Assembly: GCA_026125445.1 (NCBI GenBank)
Contig: JAHCLE010000024.1
Coordinates: forward strand, 1-32,742
DNA from: Burkholderiales bacterium
Lineage (GTDB): Bacteria > Pseudomonadota > Gammaproteobacteria > Burkholderiales > Usitatibacteraceae
Direction: 5' to 3'
DNA length: 32,742 nt
Shown here: in pieces, positions 15,606 through 23,541 of the stretch
Numbering within the stretch: position 1 is the stretch's first letter
How the letters are laid out: each line of letters opens with the position of its first letter
The notes under the pieces: generated by a model
Told to the model about the DNA's origin: nothing
Seen by the model: only the letters and a program-made list of their open reading frames with translations
Database searches by the model: none
Translations under genes and position numbers: made by a program

Positions 15606-16616
15606 ATGTTGAAGCTCTTCCAGTCGATCTTCGGCGGCGCCTCCGTCAGGGAAGGCGGCCATCCTCCCGAGCTCGTGGAGCGCGCCATCGAGCGCGCGCT
15701 CGACGCCACCGACCCGCGCATCCGCGCGGTGGCCGGCTTCCGGAAGAAGCTCGAGCCCGCCGTCGTGAAGGCGATCGACCACGTGAAGGCGATGGCGCTC
15801 GGGATGCCCGTGCCGGTGGAGGCGAGCCACGCCACCTACGGCGACGACGCGCGGCTCTCGGCCTTCTTCGCCTCGCCCGACCGGATGTCGCAGGTCTTCG
15901 GCGCCGACCGCACCCTCATCGAGTACCTCGCGAGCCCCGCCGGGACGGGAACGGCGCCCATCCTCGCGCTGCTGCTCGTGGAGCGCACGGAGAAGAAGGT
16001 GCTCGGCATGGCGCTCGAGGGCGACCAGGTGCAGCGCGAGGTCGCGCAGGTGCAGGTGAGCTTCGACAGGCACCGCCTCGTCGATCCGTCGGAGACCGAG
16101 GACGCGCTTCGCCGCGCCCTCGCGCGCCGCGCCTATGACCAGCTCCTTGCGATGGCGCTCGCTCGCATCGCCGAGGTGGGCGGGGAGCGCGAGTCGCTGG
16201 AGGCGAGCCAGTCGGTGCTGCGCGCCAAGCTGCGGGCTCTGCAGTCCGCGCGCTGGGACTTCTCCGAGGGCGACAAGGAACCGCCGGACCCCGCGGCGCT
16301 CGAGGCGAAGCTCGCCGAGATCGAGGGCCAGCTGGCGGCGACCGGCTCCGGCTCCACGGCCCTGCCGCGCCACCTCGACATCCTCGTGCAGACCCTCGCG
16401 AAGCCGGAGGAGGCTCTCCACGTCGAGCCGGTGACGATCCTCATGGACCGCATGGGCATCCGGCAGGCGAGCGCCGGCGGAACGACGGTCGAGCTGCAGC
16501 TGAGGGAGCTGCGAAACGCGGCCGGGGCGACGGCCGTGGCGCTGCCCATCGCGATCCCGCGCGGCGAGATCCCGAAGCGCGACATCCTCGCCGAGGCACG
16601 GCGCATGCTGATATGA
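15606..16616 (+). CDS. Unrecognised soluble protein coupled to an Omp85-type barrel
   Basis: 336 residues from the ATG at 15606, preceded by GGAAAGGACG; the frame extends upstream, but that overlaps the barrel gene. No signal peptide or membrane helix is visible, so it is predicted cytoplasmic. The middle (~170-225) is helical and probably coiled coil (RRALARRAYDQLLAMALARI, ESLEASQSVLRAKLRALQS). The last ~70 residues are more beta-like (VEPVTILMDRMGIRQAS, TTVELQLRELRNAAGATAVA). I do not recognise the family. Its TGA (16614-16616) overlaps the ATG of the Omp85-type gene (16613), and a MetA-type barrel lies just upstream, so an envelope-linked role is implied by context only. Confidence 0.75.
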   Translation: MLKLFQSIFGGASVREGGHPPELVERAIERALDATDPRIRAVAGFRKKLEPAVVKAIDHVKAMALGMPVPVEASHATYGDDARLSAFFASPDRMSQVFGADRTLIEYLASPAGTGTAPILALLLVERTEKKVLGMALEGDQVQREVAQVQVSFDRHRLVDPSETEDALRRALARRAYDQLLAMALARIAEVGGERESLEASQSVLRAKLRALQSARWDFSEGDKEPPDPAALEAKLAEIEGQLAATGSGSTALPRHLDILVQTLAKPEEALHVEPVTILMDRMGIRQASAGGTTVELQLRELRNAAGATAVALPIAIPRGEIPKRDILAEARRMLI

Positions 16617-17740
16617 GGGGGCTCCTCGCGATCCTGGCCGTCGCGGCGTCGCTGCCCGCGGCCGCGCTGTCTCTCGAGGATTTCCGCGACCCGCAGGACG
16701 GCCGCTTCGACACCTCGCGCTTCCTGCTGGACCTGAACGGCTTCCTGCCCCTGCCGTTCATCATCACCGAGCCCGCCATCGGCTACGGGGGCGGGGCCGC
16801 GCTGCTCTTCTTCGACCGCAACGCGCCGCCGCCCGGAGCGGCCGCGCGCGAAGGGCGCTTCGTCCCGCCCGACATCACGGCCGCCGGCGGCATGGCGACC
16901 GAGAACGGCACGCGCGGCGGCTTCGCGGGCCACCTCGGCTTCTCGTCGGACGGCAACTGGCGCTACGTGGGCGCCGTCGCGCGCACCTCGCTCAACCTCT
17001 CGTGGTTCGGCGCCGACTTCCTGCCGGGCGCGGGCTCCGCGGGGCGCGACTACAACCTCGACGCGGACCTCCTCGTCGCCGACGTGCGCCGGCGCATCCC
17101 GGGCACGGACTGGATGGCGGGCCTTCGCTACGTGCGCGCCGACACGCAGAGCCGCTTCGACCTGGGCCGGCCCGCGGAGGTGCCTCAGCGCAGCCTCGAC
17201 GTCGCCATCGGCGGCCTCGCCCTCGTCGCGGAGTACGACGACCGCGACAGCATCTTCACGCCGGGCAGCGGCAAGCGCATCACCGCCTACGTGCACGATT
17301 TCGCGCCGCGCTGGGGCGGCGACCAATCGTTCCGGCTCTACAAGGCGGCGGTGAACGCGTTCGCGAGCCCGCGCCGCGACCTCGTGCTCGGCGGCCGGCT
17401 CGACTGGCGCGGCTCCTCCGGCAACACGCCCTTCTATGCGCTGCCGTTCGTCGAGCTGCGCGGCATCCCGGCGCTTCGCTACCAGGGCGAGCAGGCGGCG
17501 GTGGCGGAGGTCGAGGCCCGCTGGAACCTCGACGGGCGCTGGTCGGCCGTGGGATTCGGCGGGGCGGGACGCGCGGCGGGGCCGGAGGAAGGGCTGGGCT
17601 CGGCGAAGACGCGCTGGGCGGGCGGCGTGGGAATCCGCTACTTCCTCGCGCGCGCCATGGGCCTGCACGTCGGCGTGGACGTGGCCCGCGGCCCGGAAGA
17701 GGGCGCCTTCTACATCGTCATGGGCTCGGCCTGGCGCTAG
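16613..17740 (+). CDS. BamA/TamA (Omp85, D15)-type outer-membrane barrel lacking POTRA domains
   Basis: 375 residues. A signal peptide (MRGLLAILAVAASLPAAALS) is followed directly by a barrel domain; there is no room for POTRA repeats, unlike BamA (~800) or TamA (~580). Family marks include IITEPAIGYGGGAALLFFDR at the first strand, LVAEYDDRDSIFTPGSGKRI (the D-x-R-x-x-x-F-x-P-x-x-G element of Omp85 barrels) and ELRGIPALRYQGEQAAVAEV, the L6-type RG segment. It ends YIVMGSAWR. POTRA-less members have been annotated as surface antigen D15-like proteins with unclear function. The start overlaps the stop of the unknown upstream gene (ATGA). Convergent with ptsI, 6 bp apart. Confidence 0.85.
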   Translation: MRGLLAILAVAASLPAAALSLEDFRDPQDGRFDTSRFLLDLNGFLPLPFIITEPAIGYGGGAALLFFDRNAPPPGAAAREGRFVPPDITAAGGMATENGTRGGFAGHLGFSSDGNWRYVGAVARTSLNLSWFGADFLPGAGSAGRDYNLDADLLVADVRRRIPGTDWMAGLRYVRADTQSRFDLGRPAEVPQRSLDVAIGGLALVAEYDDRDSIFTPGSGKRITAYVHDFAPRWGGDQSFRLYKAAVNAFASPRRDLVLGGRLDWRGSSGNTPFYALPFVELRGIPALRYQGEQAAVAEVEARWNLDGRWSAVGFGGAGRAAGPEEGLGSAKTRWAGGVGIRYFLARAMGLHVGVDVARGPEEGAFYIVMGSAWR

Positions 17741-17746
17741 CGGCGC

Positions 17747-19516
17747 TCAGGCGTTCAGCTTCTCGATCATCGTGACGAGCTTCTCGGGCTCGTCGGCCTT
17801 CATGATGCGCGCCACCGCCGGCGCGATGTCCGCGAGGCTCGTCGTGAGCACGCGCTGCTTCACCGCGAGCACGCTCGCCGGGTGCATCGAGAAGTTGCGA
17901 AGCCCCATGCCCAGCAGCAGGCGCGTGAGGGAGACGTCGCCCGCCATCTCGCCGCACACGGCCACGGGCTTCTCCGCCTGGTGCGCCGTGCGGATCACCG
18001 CCGCGATGAGCGAGAGCACGGCCGGGTGCAGCGGGTCGTAGAGGTGGGCCACCGAGTCGTCGGCGCGGTCGATGGCGAGCGTGTACTGGATGAGGTCGTT
18101 GGTGCCGATCGAGAGGAAGTCGAGCTTGCGGATGAACATCGGCAGCGCGATGGCCGCCGCCGGGATCTCGATCATGCCGCCCAGCGGCACGAACGGGTCG
18201 AACTTCACGCCCTCGACCTTGAGCTCCTCCTTGGCGCGCTCGACGGCGGCCACGGCCTGGTTCAGCTCCGCGTAGGAGGAGAGCATGGGGATGAGGATCA
18301 TCGCCTTGCCGTGGCGCGAGGCGCGCAGGATGGCGCGCAGCTGCGTGTTGAAGATCTGCGGCTCGGCGAGGCAGTAGCGGATGGCGCGCAGGCCCAGCGC
18401 GGGGTTCTCCGCGGGATGCTCCGCGCCGTCGAGGGCCTTGTCGGCGCCGATGTCGAGGGTGCGGATGGTGACGGGCTTGCCCTTCATGCCCTCGACCACG
18501 TCGCGGTAGGCCTCGTACTGCTCGTCCTCGTCCGGAAGCTCGCGCCGGTTCATGAACAGGAATTCGCTCCGGAAGAGCCCGATGCCGGCCGCTCCGCTCG
18601 CCTTCACCGCGTCCAGGTCCGAGGGCAGCTCGATGTTGGCCTGCAGCTGCACCTGCGTCCCGTCGAGGGTGGCCGCCGGCGCCGACTTCAGGCGCTTGAG
18701 CTTCTCGCGCTCCAGCCGCGCCTGGTTCTGGCGCAGGCGGTACTCCGCGAGCACCGCGCGGTCGGGGTTGACGATGAGCACGCCCTGCGTGCCGTCGACG
18801 ATGACGATCTCGTCCTCGCGGATGATCGTGCGCGAGTGGTGCAGGGCGACGATGGCGGGGATGGCGAGCGAGCGCGCGATGATCGCGGTGTGCGAGGTCG
18901 CCCCGCCCATGTCGGTGACGAAGGCCGCGAAGGGATGCTCGCGGAACAGGATCACGTCGGCGGGCGAGAGGTCGCGCGCCACCAGGATCATGTCCGCGTC
19001 CTGGCGCGTGGGCTTGATCGCGAAGAGGCGCTTCGAGCCCGCCAGCGCCGTGAGGATCCGCTCGGCCACCTGGCGCACGTCGGCCTCGCGCTCGCGCAGG
19101 TACTCGTCCTGGATGTCGTCGAACTGCGCGGTGAGCTCGTCGAGCTGGGTGCGAAGCGCCCACTCGGCGTTGCAGCGCTGTTCCTTGATGATCTCGCGCG
19201 GCGCCTCCGAGAAGGCGGCGTCCTCGAGGAGCATGAGGTGCACGTTCACGAAGGGCGCGAGCTCGGAGGCGGCGCTGTGGCGCACGCTCTCGGCGAGCTC
19301 CTTCAGCTCGTCGCGGACCTCCCGCACGGCGCGGTCGTAGCGGCGCTGCTCGCGCGAGACGTCGTGGGAGGCGACCTCGTAGTGGTCCACCTCGGTGGAC
19401 ATCCCGAGGAAGAGGTGGGCGTGGCCGATGGCGATGCCGCCCGACACCCCGATGCCGTGCATCGTGAAGCAGACGTTCTGGGGGTGGGTGGTGGCGGGCG
19501 AGCCGTCGGCGGCCAT
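17747..19516 (-). CDS. ptsI: PTS phosphoenolpyruvate-protein phosphotransferase, Enzyme I
   Basis: 589 residues, or 571 if the internal ATG before HGIGVSGGIAIG is used (family members usually begin near there). Enzyme I takes phosphate from phosphoenolpyruvate and passes it to HPr. The phospho-accepting His is in GGATSHTAIIARSLAIPAIV (His209). The PEP-binding barrel carries GIGLFRSEFLFMNR, TIRTLDIGADKAL, GGMIEIPAAA, LSIGTNDLIQYTLAIDR and VCGEMAGD. It follows HPr by 11 nt and EIIA by one more gene, forming the EIIA-HPr-EI cluster of betaproteobacteria. No EIIB/EIIC permease is encoded here, so a regulatory PTS is likely. Confidence 0.96.
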   Translation of the reverse strand: MAADGSPATTHPQNVCFTMHGIGVSGGIAIGHAHLFLGMSTEVDHYEVASHDVSREQRRYDRAVREVRDELKELAESVRHSAASELAPFVNVHLMLLEDAAFSEAPREIIKEQRCNAEWALRTQLDELTAQFDDIQDEYLREREADVRQVAERILTALAGSKRLFAIKPTRQDADMILVARDLSPADVILFREHPFAAFVTDMGGATSHTAIIARSLAIPAIVALHHSRTIIREDEIVIVDGTQGVLIVNPDRAVLAEYRLRQNQARLEREKLKRLKSAPAATLDGTQVQLQANIELPSDLDAVKASGAAGIGLFRSEFLFMNRRELPDEDEQYEAYRDVVEGMKGKPVTIRTLDIGADKALDGAEHPAENPALGLRAIRYCLAEPQIFNTQLRAILRASRHGKAMILIPMLSSYAELNQAVAAVERAKEELKVEGVKFDPFVPLGGMIEIPAAAIALPMFIRKLDFLSIGTNDLIQYTLAIDRADDSVAHLYDPLHPAVLSLIAAVIRTAHQAEKPVAVCGEMAGDVSLTRLLLGMGLRNFSMHPASVLAVKQRVLTTSLADIAPAVARIMKADEPEKLVTMIEKLNA

Positions 19517-19527
19517 GGCGGGGCGTC

Positions 19528-19797
19528 CTACTCGCCTTCGTCGAACTTGTCGGCGATGAGCTTCACGAGGGCGGCCATCGCGGCCTCCTCCTCGGGTCCG
19601 TCGGTCTCGATCTCCACCGTGGAGCCGATGCCGGCCGCGAGCATCATCACGCCCATGATGCTCTTCGCGTTCACGCGCCGGCCGTTGCGCGAGATGTGCA
19701 CCGCGCAGGGAAAGCGCGCGGCCGCCTGGGTGAGCTTGGCCGAGGCGCGCGCGTGCAGCCCCAGCTTGTTCACGATGGCCACCGCCTGCTTCTGCAT
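19528..19797 (-). CDS. ptsH: PTS phosphocarrier protein HPr
   Basis: 89 residues, normal for HPr. The phosphorylated histidine is His15 in KLGLHARASAKL, and a conserved Ser46 lies in NAKSIMGVMML, the site used by HPr kinase/phosphorylase where that enzyme is present; hprK itself is not in the window. It transfers phosphate from Enzyme I to EIIA. It lies between the mannose-type EIIA (14 nt upstream) and ptsI (11 nt downstream), surely in one transcript. Confidence 0.96.
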   Translation of the reverse strand: MQKQAVAIVNKLGLHARASAKLTQAAARFPCAVHISRNGRRVNAKSIMGVMMLAAGIGSTVEIETDGPEEEAAMAALVKLIADKFDEGE

Positions 19798-19811
19798 GGG
19801 CGGCGCCCTCC

Positions 19812-20204
19812 TCAGGACTTCGCGGGCATGCGCATCACGCCCTCGGTGCCGCCCGAGAGCGCCTTGGCGACCACCGCCTCGAGGGGCTCCTCGCGGTAGG
19901 TGAGGGCGCGGATGAGCATCGGCAGGTTCACGCCGGCGATGCCCTCGACCCTGCCGGCCCGCAGCAGCCGGGTGGCGATGTTGGAGGGCGTGGCGCCGTA
20001 GATGTCGGTCATCACGAGGACGCCCTGCCCCTGGTCGAGGAAGCGGATGAGGTCCTCGGCCGTGGGCAGGATCTCGTCGGGGTCGTCGTGGACCGTGACG
20101 CCGAGCTGGCGCACGTAGAGGGGGCGCTTGCCGAGCACGTGGCTCGCGCAGTGGATGAGGCTCTCGCCGAAGGCGCCGTGGGAGACGAGCAGGATTCCGA
20201 TCAT
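19812..20204 (-). CDS. PTS mannose-type EIIA component
   Basis: 130 residues, the size of a stand-alone EIIA-Man domain. It opens MIGILLVSHGAFGESLI with the phospho-accepting His9, and carries VLVMTDIYGATPSNIATRLL and IAGVNLPMLIRALTY, the dimer and active-site segments of the family. It should accept phosphate from HPr in the cytoplasm. With no EIIB/C partner, sugar transport is unlikely from these genes alone; control of other processes is the usual suggestion for such proteobacterial clusters. It is first in the EIIA-HPr-EI operon and diverges from the VapBC45-like pair across 82 bp. Confidence 0.93.
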   Translation of the reverse strand: MIGILLVSHGAFGESLIHCASHVLGKRPLYVRQLGVTVHDDPDEILPTAEDLIRFLDQGQGVLVMTDIYGATPSNIATRLLRAGRVEGIAGVNLPMLIRALTYREEPLEAVVAKALSGGTEGVMRMPAKS

Positions 20205-20286
20205 GGCGTCATTTTACGACCCCCGGCCCCTGGGGTGCCAACCGATTCCCCACCAGCCTCGTTAAGGTTCAAAATACCGCTCGAAC

Positions 20287-20985
20287 ATGAAAAACGACAC
20301 GGGTTCCAGAAACAACGACCTCAGAAACCAGCCCGCCTACCCCGTGGTGGAGGCGGCGCATTATCTTCGGCTTCCGGCGGCCACCCTTCGTTCATGGGTT
20401 GCGGGCCGTTCTTATCCCAAGGGGGATGGCAAGGGCCATTTTCAGCCGCTTATCAAGCCGGCCCAAGGGAGGCCGCCCACGCTCTCGTTCTGGAACCTGA
20501 TTGAGGCACACGTGCTGCGGTCCTTGCGCACTGAGCATGGCTTGCCAGTGCGAGAACTGCGAAAGGCAATCCGGTATGCGGAGCGCGAGCTGGAGATCGA
20601 TCACCTGCTTTTGCGCAGGGATCTTTGCACTCACGCCGGTCAGGTTTTTCTCGACCAGTACGGCAGGCTCATCAGCCTGAACGCATCTGGACAGTTGGCA
20701 TTGCGAAAGGTCTTCGAGGAGCACCTCAAGCGAGTTGATTGGGACGAGTGGCAATTTCCAGTGCGGTTGTACCCATTCGTCCCTGGCGGATCCCAAGTGC
20801 AGCGCCCGATTGCCATTGATCCAGCCATTGCTTTCGGTCGCCCCGTCGTTCTTAGCGCCGGCGTGTCAACTGGTGCCATTGCGGACCGGATCGACGCAGG
20901 CGAGGCCGTAACCGACATTGCGGAAGACTACGGCTTGACCCCGTCTGAAATCGAGCAAGCCGTAATCTACGAACGCGCGGCTTGA
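20287..20985 (+). CDS. DUF433 antitoxin with N-terminal MerR-like HTH (VapB45-like)
   Basis: 232 residues. The N-terminal ~30-75 looks like a MerR-type helix-turn-helix (YPVVEAAHYLRLPAATLRSW), a middle segment follows (LIEAHVLRSLRTEHGLPVRE), and the C-terminal ~173-228 is a DUF433 domain (RPIAIDPAIAFGRPVVLSAG, then DIAEDYGLTPSEIEQAVIY). From memory this matches Mycobacterium tuberculosis VapB45 (Rv2018) in length and plan. It probably binds DNA to autoregulate and neutralises the next gene product. Its TGA overlaps the TTG start of the toxin-like gene. Base composition is clearly lower in GC than its neighbours, suggesting transfer. There is no clear ribosome site before the ATG. Confidence 0.82.
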   Translation: MKNDTGSRNNDLRNQPAYPVVEAAHYLRLPAATLRSWVAGRSYPKGDGKGHFQPLIKPAQGRPPTLSFWNLIEAHVLRSLRTEHGLPVRELRKAIRYAERELEIDHLLLRRDLCTHAGQVFLDQYGRLISLNASGQLALRKVFEEHLKRVDWDEWQFPVRLYPFVPGGSQVQRPIAIDPAIAFGRPVVLSAGVSTGAIADRIDAGEAVTDIAEDYGLTPSEIEQAVIYERAA

Positions 20986-21398
20986 GCCGGATCTACTTCA
21001 CTGACCGTGACCTCGGGAAGCGATTCCCGGCGAGACTTCGCTTGGCAGGTCTAGAAGTTGAAGCACATCATGAATTATTCCCTCCCGAGGGTTCCGACGA
21101 ACAGTGGTTGGAGCATTGCGGGCGAAGGGGGCGGATCGCAATTTCGCACAACAGGCGCATTCGCCACACCCCAAATGAATTGTCTGCGGTTGTGCGGAAC
21201 TCCGTGGCGCTGATCATCGTGGTAGGAAATGCGCCGTATGGGGATTTAGCAGAGAACTTCGTGCGAACCATTGCCAGAATCGAGCGCTTTCTTGATCGAC
21301 AGCGCGCGCCTTTCATCTGTAAGGTCTACCGTCCGTCGCCAGCGGATCTGAAGCGAGACCCCGAGGCTGCAGGGTCAATTTCGCTCTGGTACCCCTGA
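20982..21398 (+). CDS. PIN-like toxin (VapC45-like)
   Basis: 138 residues from a TTG start that overlaps the antitoxin stop as TTGA. The sequence FTDRDLGKRFPARLRLAGLE, the acidic GSDEQWLEHCGRRGRIAISH and RRIRHTPNEL fit the VapC45-type PIN-like domain; M. tuberculosis Rv2019 has, as I recall, the same length. Such proteins are expected to be metal-dependent ribonucleases. Acidic candidates are Asp8, Asp10 and Asp39/Glu40. Position 57 is Asn (ISHNRRI) where I would expect Asp, so activity may be reduced; this needs an alignment. GC is low: a hand count of 21061-21120 gives 31 of 60, against 45 of 60 at 22021-22080 in phoR. Confidence 0.8.
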   Translation: MSRIYFTDRDLGKRFPARLRLAGLEVEAHHELFPPEGSDEQWLEHCGRRGRIAISHNRRIRHTPNELSAVVRNSVALIIVVGNAPYGDLAENFVRTIARIERFLDRQRAPFICKVYRPSPADLKRDPEAAGSISLWYP

Positions 21399-21404
21399 AC
21401 GCGG

Positions 21405-21424
21405 TGACCTGATTCTCCAGGTCA
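21405..21424. terminator. Hairpin between convergent toxin and phoR genes
   Basis: TGACCTG (21405-21411), loop ATTCTC, CAGGTCA (21418-21424): a perfect 7-bp stem in the 23-bp space between the toxin stop and the phoR stop, overlapping the latter. No T-run follows, so it is only a possible two-way terminator or transcript end stabiliser. Confidence 0.4.
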
Positions 21425-22756
21425 GCCTGAGCGGATGGGGGTGACTTCGGCCAGGTGGCCCGGGTCGGGCGCGAGGCGGGTGGCGGGGAACGCGCAGGAG
21501 AAGGTGCTGCCCCTTCCCGGCTCGCTGGCGATCTCCAGGCGCCCCTGGTGGCGCTGCAGGACGTGCTTCACGATCGCGAGTCCCAGGCCCGTGCCGCCGG
21601 AGGAGCGCGAGCGGCCGCGGTCGACACGGTAGAAGCGCTCGGTGAGCCGCGGGATGTGCTCGGGCGCGATGCCCTCGCCGTCGTCGCGCACGCGCAGCCA
21701 CCCCTCGTCCGCCTCCCGCCCCCAGGTAACGACGATCTCGCCGCCGGCGGGCGTGTAGCGGATGGCGTTGGTGACGAGGTTCGTGAGGGCGCTCCTGAGC
21801 TCCTCGCGGCTCGCGACGAGCCAGACCGGCTCGGCACGAACCTCGATGCGGTGCTTGCCCTGGCTGAGTCCCTCGGCCTCCGAGACCACGGCATGCACCA
21901 GCGCCGGCACGTCCACCGGCTCCTCCTTGAGGGGATAGCGCGAGTCCTCCAGGCGCGCGAGCATGAGCAGGTCTTCCACGAGGCGCTGCATGCGCTCGGC
22001 CTGGGTGCCCATCAGCTCGAGGCTGCGGCGGTGGAGCTTCGCGTCGCCCTCGCGGGCGTCGGCGAGGGTCTCGATGAACCCGCGCAGCACGGTGAGGGGC
22101 GTCCTCAGCTCGTGCGAGACGTTGGCCACGAAGTCGCGGCGCACGGCCTCGAGGCGCTCCCAGCGCGTCACGTCGCGCGAGAGAAGCAGCTTCTCGTGCT
22201 GGCCGTAGGGAACGAGCTGCACCGAGAGCACGCGGTCGGATTCGGTCTGCCCGCGCAGCAGCAGCGGCTCGCCGAAGCGCTGCGCCTCGAGGTAGGCCAC
22301 GAAGGCGGGGTGGCGGATGAGGTTGGTGACGGCCTGGCCGCGGTCGCGCTTGAAGGTGAGGCCGAAATGCCCCTCGGCGGAGGGGTTCATCCACTCGATA
22401 CGGTCGTCGGCGTCGAGGACGAGCACGCCGTCGGGCATGGCCTCGCCCGCCTGGCGGAAGCGCCACAGGGCGTGCGAGTAGCTCGCGCGGCTGGCGGCCT
22501 GCTCGCGCAGCCACCGGTGAAGGCGCGCGTAGATCTCGCCCCACGCGCCCTCGTCGTCGGGCATCTCGTCGATGGAGGGATCGGCGAGCCACTTCGCCAG
22601 CCGCGAGCGCGCGCGCAGGCCGATGGCCACGGCGGCCACGAGGAACGCGAAGAGGAAGAGCGCGGCGAACCCGGCGCCGGCGACGTACCCGGTGAGAAGC
22701 GCGCCCGCCGCCGCGATGGCGGCGATGGAGACGAGGCGGCCGATCCAGTCGGGCAT
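21422..22756 (-). CDS. phoR: Phosphate-regulon sensor histidine kinase PhoR
   Basis: 444 residues. Two adjacent N-terminal hydrophobic segments (~10-48) anchor it with almost no periplasmic loop, as in PhoR. A PAS domain (~100-195; AMPDGVLVLDADDRIEWMNP) precedes the DHp helix with the phosphorylated His215 (FVANVSHELRTPLTVLRGF) and the catalytic domain: N box (LTNLVTNAIRYTP), G1 (VRDDGEGIAPEHI), F box (TERFYRVDRGRSR) and G2 (GGTGLGLAIVKHVL). It phosphorylates PhoB under phosphate limitation. It follows phoB by 7 nt. phoU and the Pst transporter are not in the window. Confidence 0.95.
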   Translation of the reverse strand: MPDWIGRLVSIAAIAAAGALLTGYVAGAGFAALFLFAFLVAAVAIGLRARSRLAKWLADPSIDEMPDDEGAWGEIYARLHRWLREQAASRASYSHALWRFRQAGEAMPDGVLVLDADDRIEWMNPSAEGHFGLTFKRDRGQAVTNLIRHPAFVAYLEAQRFGEPLLLRGQTESDRVLSVQLVPYGQHEKLLLSRDVTRWERLEAVRRDFVANVSHELRTPLTVLRGFIETLADAREGDAKLHRRSLELMGTQAERMQRLVEDLLMLARLEDSRYPLKEEPVDVPALVHAVVSEAEGLSQGKHRIEVRAEPVWLVASREELRSALTNLVTNAIRYTPAGGEIVVTWGREADEGWLRVRDDGEGIAPEHIPRLTERFYRVDRGRSRSSGGTGLGLAIVKHVLQRHQGRLEIASEPGRGSTFSCAFPATRLAPDPGHLAEVTPIRSG

Positions 22757-22763
22757 GGGGCAA

Positions 22764-23450
<687 letters not shown>

Positions 23451-23476
23451 GGGAAGGGGCCGGCAATGTTTCCGGC

Positions 23477-23510
23477 ATGTTACGGGCCGGTCGTGACAGG
23501 AAGGTTACAG
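23477..23510 (-). promoter_or_regulatory. Pho box and -10 element of the phoB promoter
   Basis: On the minus strand, 23510-23493 reads CTGTAACCTTCCTGTCAC: two 7-base units, CTGTAAC and CTGTCAC, separated by 4 bases, i.e. repeated every 11 bp as in PhoB-binding sites. Ten bases further on, TAACAT (23482-23477) is a fair -10. In Pho promoters the box replaces the -35 at this spacing. The phoB ATG follows at 23450. This supports PhoB autoactivation of phoBR. Confidence 0.85.
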
Positions 23511-23533
23511 GCCCGCGACCGCCCCCGCGGGCC
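23510..23533 (-). terminator. GC-rich hairpin after fabB
   Basis: GGCCCGCG (23510-23517) pairs perfectly with CGCGGGCC (23526-23533) across an 8-nt loop. It lies 8 bp past the fabB stop and directly abuts the Pho box. The following bases on the minus strand are not T-rich, so termination strength is uncertain, but the position suits separation of fabAB from phoBR. Confidence 0.45.
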
Positions 23534-23541
23534 GTCCGGCC

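Noticed and set aside
17882-19903. A 673-residue plus-strand frame opposite ptsI and ptsH
   Set aside because: An antisense shadow. Enzyme I and HPr on the other strand have every catalytic motif.
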